Of a DNA stretch of 64,000 bases, positions 62,207 through 64,000 are shown one piece after another. The position numbers and the translations under genes were made by a program. Under the pieces are notes generated by a model. It did no database searches. It was not told the origin of the DNA and was given only the letters and a program-made list of their open reading frames with translations. How positions within the stretch are numbered: the stretch's first letter is position 1; each line of letters begins with the position of its first letter. The stretch lies in the NCBI RefSeq assembly GCF_017942085.1, contig NZ_JAGKSP010000002.1, positions 248,001-312,000 of the forward strand. The letters run 5' to 3'. The DNA comes from Paenibacillus lignilyticus (GTDB lineage Bacteria; Bacillota; Bacilli; Paenibacillales; Paenibacillaceae).

Positions 62207-63415
62207 GGCGTTTAGCGTCAGCGTCAAACAGGATTCGCGGTGGCCGACGAGTTGGCCGGCGTCGTTGCGAATCTCGGGTGAGATCTGGCTGCGGATGCGC
62301 GTGATGAGTGCCTCGCCGAGATTCAGCTGCTCAAGGATGCCGCAAACTGCTTCCGGCCAAGGGGATTCCCCGCCATCGGCCAGCTTAATGACGACGGCGA
62401 GCCGCTCTTGGCGTAGACCGAAGACGAAGACGCCTTGCGCGCCGCTCTTGGCGACGACATTCCCATCACCCAGCATAACGCTGGCCAGCCGGTCCGATCC
62501 CTCCACGAGTGCCGGGTAGCTGATCATCGCTGCGGAGATGCGCTTCGCAGCCGCTGCAACGGCTTCCACCGCAGGCGCTCCTGCGCTGCCTTCAACGCCA
62601 GTCTCGCGTGTCCCTGCTAATCCCGCTTCCGCCACTTTCACATCGGCTCCACCAACACCTCCGCCGCCAGCCGTTGCAATTACGGCTGAAACGCCGACTA
62701 CTCCGGCCGCCGCAGCGCTGCTCTCTCCTAATAACTGCGCTGCCGCTTCGCTGCCCCAAGCGGCAAAACGCGCATAAACAAGCGCGAGCCGCCACATCGG
62801 CATCGCGAACACCGGCAGGCCGCAGCCGTCGATGGCGCTGCCAATCTCCTCCGGAGCAAGCTCCGCAATCATCGCTATTGTACGCAGCAGCTCCTGCTGA
62901 AGCGGATGCTCCGGCTGCGTATACGTTTCAAGCGGCCAGCCGCGCAGCTTGCATAGCGCAAGCATGCCGATGTGCTTGCCGGCGCACACGTGATACAGCT
63001 TGCGCGGCTTCCCGCCCTGACGAATCAGCTCATCGCGAGCTTCCTGACTGGCCGGAAGCATCGGACCAAATACCAGCTGTTCCTCGCGAACGCCGGTTTG
63101 CTCCAGCATTTCTTCAAGCACGGCAATATGTGCCGGCGTACCTTGATGCGATGCGCACATCAGCGCAATGGCCTCATCCTTCAATCCGTAAGTGTCAACG
63201 ACGCCGCCAAGCACGGATGGCAAAGCTTGAATGGGTTTTGCGGTAGAGCGCATAAACGTCCATATGGACGCATCCCCAACCTGCGCGATTAGTTCACCAT
63301 CCCATGTCACGACCGCCGCGTGACCGCTGTGAACATTTTCTACCCACTCGCCTCTTGTCGTCTGAACGAGCGGAACTCCCAGTACGCTCGCTGCTGTTGT
63401 TGCTGTCTGTATCAT
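62204..63415 (-). CDS. L-asparaginase (PF06089-type) with Ala/Gly-rich insertion
   Basis: A 403-residue protein of the thermolabile, Rhizobium-II-like asparaginase family, recognised by RSTAKPIQALP, CASHQGTPAH, HVCAGKHIGMLALC, DGCGLPVFAMP and VAKSGAQGVFVFG. Usual members have about 330 residues; here residues about 229-288 form a low-complexity Ala/Gly/Val insertion. It should hydrolyse asparagine to aspartate and ammonia. ATG 63415 is chosen because AGGGGTGA lies about 5 bases before it. The 3' end touches a tandem-repeat array. Confidence 0.88.
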   Translation of the reverse strand: MIQTATTAASVLGVPLVQTTRGEWVENVHSGHAAVVTWDGELIAQVGDASIWTFMRSTAKPIQALPSVLGGVVDTYGLKDEAIALMCASHQGTPAHIAVLEEMLEQTGVREEQLVFGPMLPASQEARDELIRQGGKPRKLYHVCAGKHIGMLALCKLRGWPLETYTQPEHPLQQELLRTIAMIAELAPEEIGSAIDGCGLPVFAMPMWRLALVYARFAAWGSEAAAQLLGESSAAAAGVVGVSAVIATAGGGGVGGADVKVAEAGLAGTRETGVEGSAGAPAVEAVAAAAKRISAAMISYPALVEGSDRLASVMLGDGNVVAKSGAQGVFVFGLRQERLAVVIKLADGGESPWPEAVCGILEQLNLGEALITRIRSQISPEIRNDAGQLVGHRESCLTLTLNA

Positions 63416-63781
63416 CGTGCTCACCCCTGGCATTTTTCCCAATCCTTCTCCCCAATTATGTTTTCCCAAACTATCCATCTGCTCATGCTATATCCTGTTG
63501 TTCCACTCTCGATGTCTTCCATCCTCGCCGTACCGCGGCCTTGGCTTTCCTGCCTTTTTAGCCATCAGCTTTCCTTCCTTGAGCCCTCCGGTTCCTGCCT
63601 TTGAGCCATCCAACTCCTGCCCCTACCAGCCTATTCGAAAGCCCAAACTTCGGTTTCACGTTTCAACTTTTTATGTCTGTGGGTATATAGAAGTCAAGTA
63701 TACACCTTATTGCCATATAAGGTTAAAGCGAGCGCACCCGGTGCCACCGCTTAATCCAGTATACCAAAGGAGTCATCAATC
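63416..63781. other. Intergenic region, no gene recognised
   Basis: It contains a possible minus-strand promoter for the asparaginase gene: TTGACT (63692-63697), 16 bases, CATAAA (63670-63675). A perfect 7-bp hairpin ACCTTAT/ATAAGGT lies at 63704-63723. Short frames on both strands lack ribosome sites. Confidence 0.5.
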
Positions 63782-63961
63782 ATGGAAAATCCAATCTGCG
63801 GGCAAGCCGGAAGCAAGTCGAAGCCAGTCTCGAACGCCCAGAACGGTTCAATGGTTCAGGACTACCAGGACATGAAACGGCTCGGCCATGACATGAAACA
63901 TATGAAGACAAACAGCCAGCTGCAGGATGAAGGTCTCGTACCCGATCCGATTCAAGAATAG
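63782..63961 (+). CDS. Small hypothetical protein, 59 residues
   Basis: A small hydrophilic protein, MENPICGQAG to PDPIQE. It has no membrane segment and no known motif; Gln, Met, Asp and Lys are frequent, with a short His/Met/Lys-rich stretch (RLGHDMKHMKTNSQ). AAAGGAG lies about 10 bases before ATG 63782, which is the main support for it being real. It may be a small spore or stress protein, but nothing shows this directly. The window ends 39 bases after its stop. Confidence 0.6.
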   Translation: MENPICGQAGSKSKPVSNAQNGSMVQDYQDMKRLGHDMKHMKTNSQLQDEGLVPDPIQE

Positions 63962-64000
63962 CATGTTTGTCCAGCCAAAATAAGCGGAGGGATCGCGAAC

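Noticed and set aside
61942..62304. Plus-strand 120-residue Leu/Val-rich frame
   Set aside because: It runs through repeats and then antisense into the asparaginase gene; no ribosome site.

Overview
The window looks like a chromosomal segment of a spore-forming Gram-positive bacterium, most likely a Paenibacillus or a close relative. It has strong AGGAGG-type ribosome sites, sporulation-linked genes (cmpA, a YyaC-type protein) and Firmicutes-type tRNAs. It also has the Paenibacillus-style pairing of a membrane-anchored AraC regulator with LplB/YtcP permeases, and many glycoside-active enzymes. No phage, transposase, plasmid or CRISPR genes were found. The genus assignment is an inference; no 16S gene is present.

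Layout. 0-12 kb: a 5'-truncated GH42 beta-galactosidase, a CAP-domain surface protein, an AraC regulator divergent from a PhyH-type dioxygenase, a GH38 alpha-mannosidase, an isomerase/oxidoreductase pair with a divergent AraC regulator, and the two-subunit L-serine dehydratase sdaAB-sdaAA. 12.3-21.3 kb: a repeat-rich intergenic block, then a carbohydrate import locus read leftward (membrane AraC regulator, two permeases, binding lipoprotein, beta-helix enzyme). 21.4-31.6 kb: map, an Escherichia-like pyrB, a KtrB-type potassium channel subunit, a GH127 arabinofuranosidase, a GH94 1,2-beta-oligoglucan phosphorylase-like enzyme and a HAD phosphatase. 31.7-34.2 kb: two tRNA clusters, seven tRNAs in all, that share duplicated Glu and Leu genes. 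34.2-43.9 kb: housekeeping and hypothetical genes (SprT-like, cmpA, tex, MBL hydrolase, DedA, cupredoxin, MazG-like) and an O-antigen-ligase-type membrane protein.

44-48.5 kb is a compact cyclic-di-GMP region: a PilZ receptor gene preceded by a recognisable c-di-GMP-I (GEMM) riboswitch and terminator, an HD-GYP protein with an altered HD motif, and two GGDEF cyclases. Next come a methyltransferase, a DUF6483-like gene and a single reading frame joining a YyaC-type domain to an alpha/beta hydrolase. 52-55.3 kb is a leftward sugar-processing operon (concanavalin-fold protein with an apparent frameshift, isomerase, Gfo/Idh/MocA oxidoreductase, GNAT). 56-61 kb carries the Leloir genes galK-galE-galT with a divergent AraC regulator. 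61.5-62.2 kb is a tandem-repeat block next to an L-asparaginase gene that carries an Ala/Gly-rich insertion.

The genes fit a plant-polysaccharide-degrading soil bacterium: enzymes release galactose, mannose, arabinose and beta-glucan units, and several AraC regulators sit next to the operons they probably control. The most unusual signals are the riboswitch-PilZ/HD-GYP/GGDEF group, the YyaC-hydrolase fusion, a family of palindromic repeats confined here to two convergent intergenic regions, and two tandem-repeat arrays.
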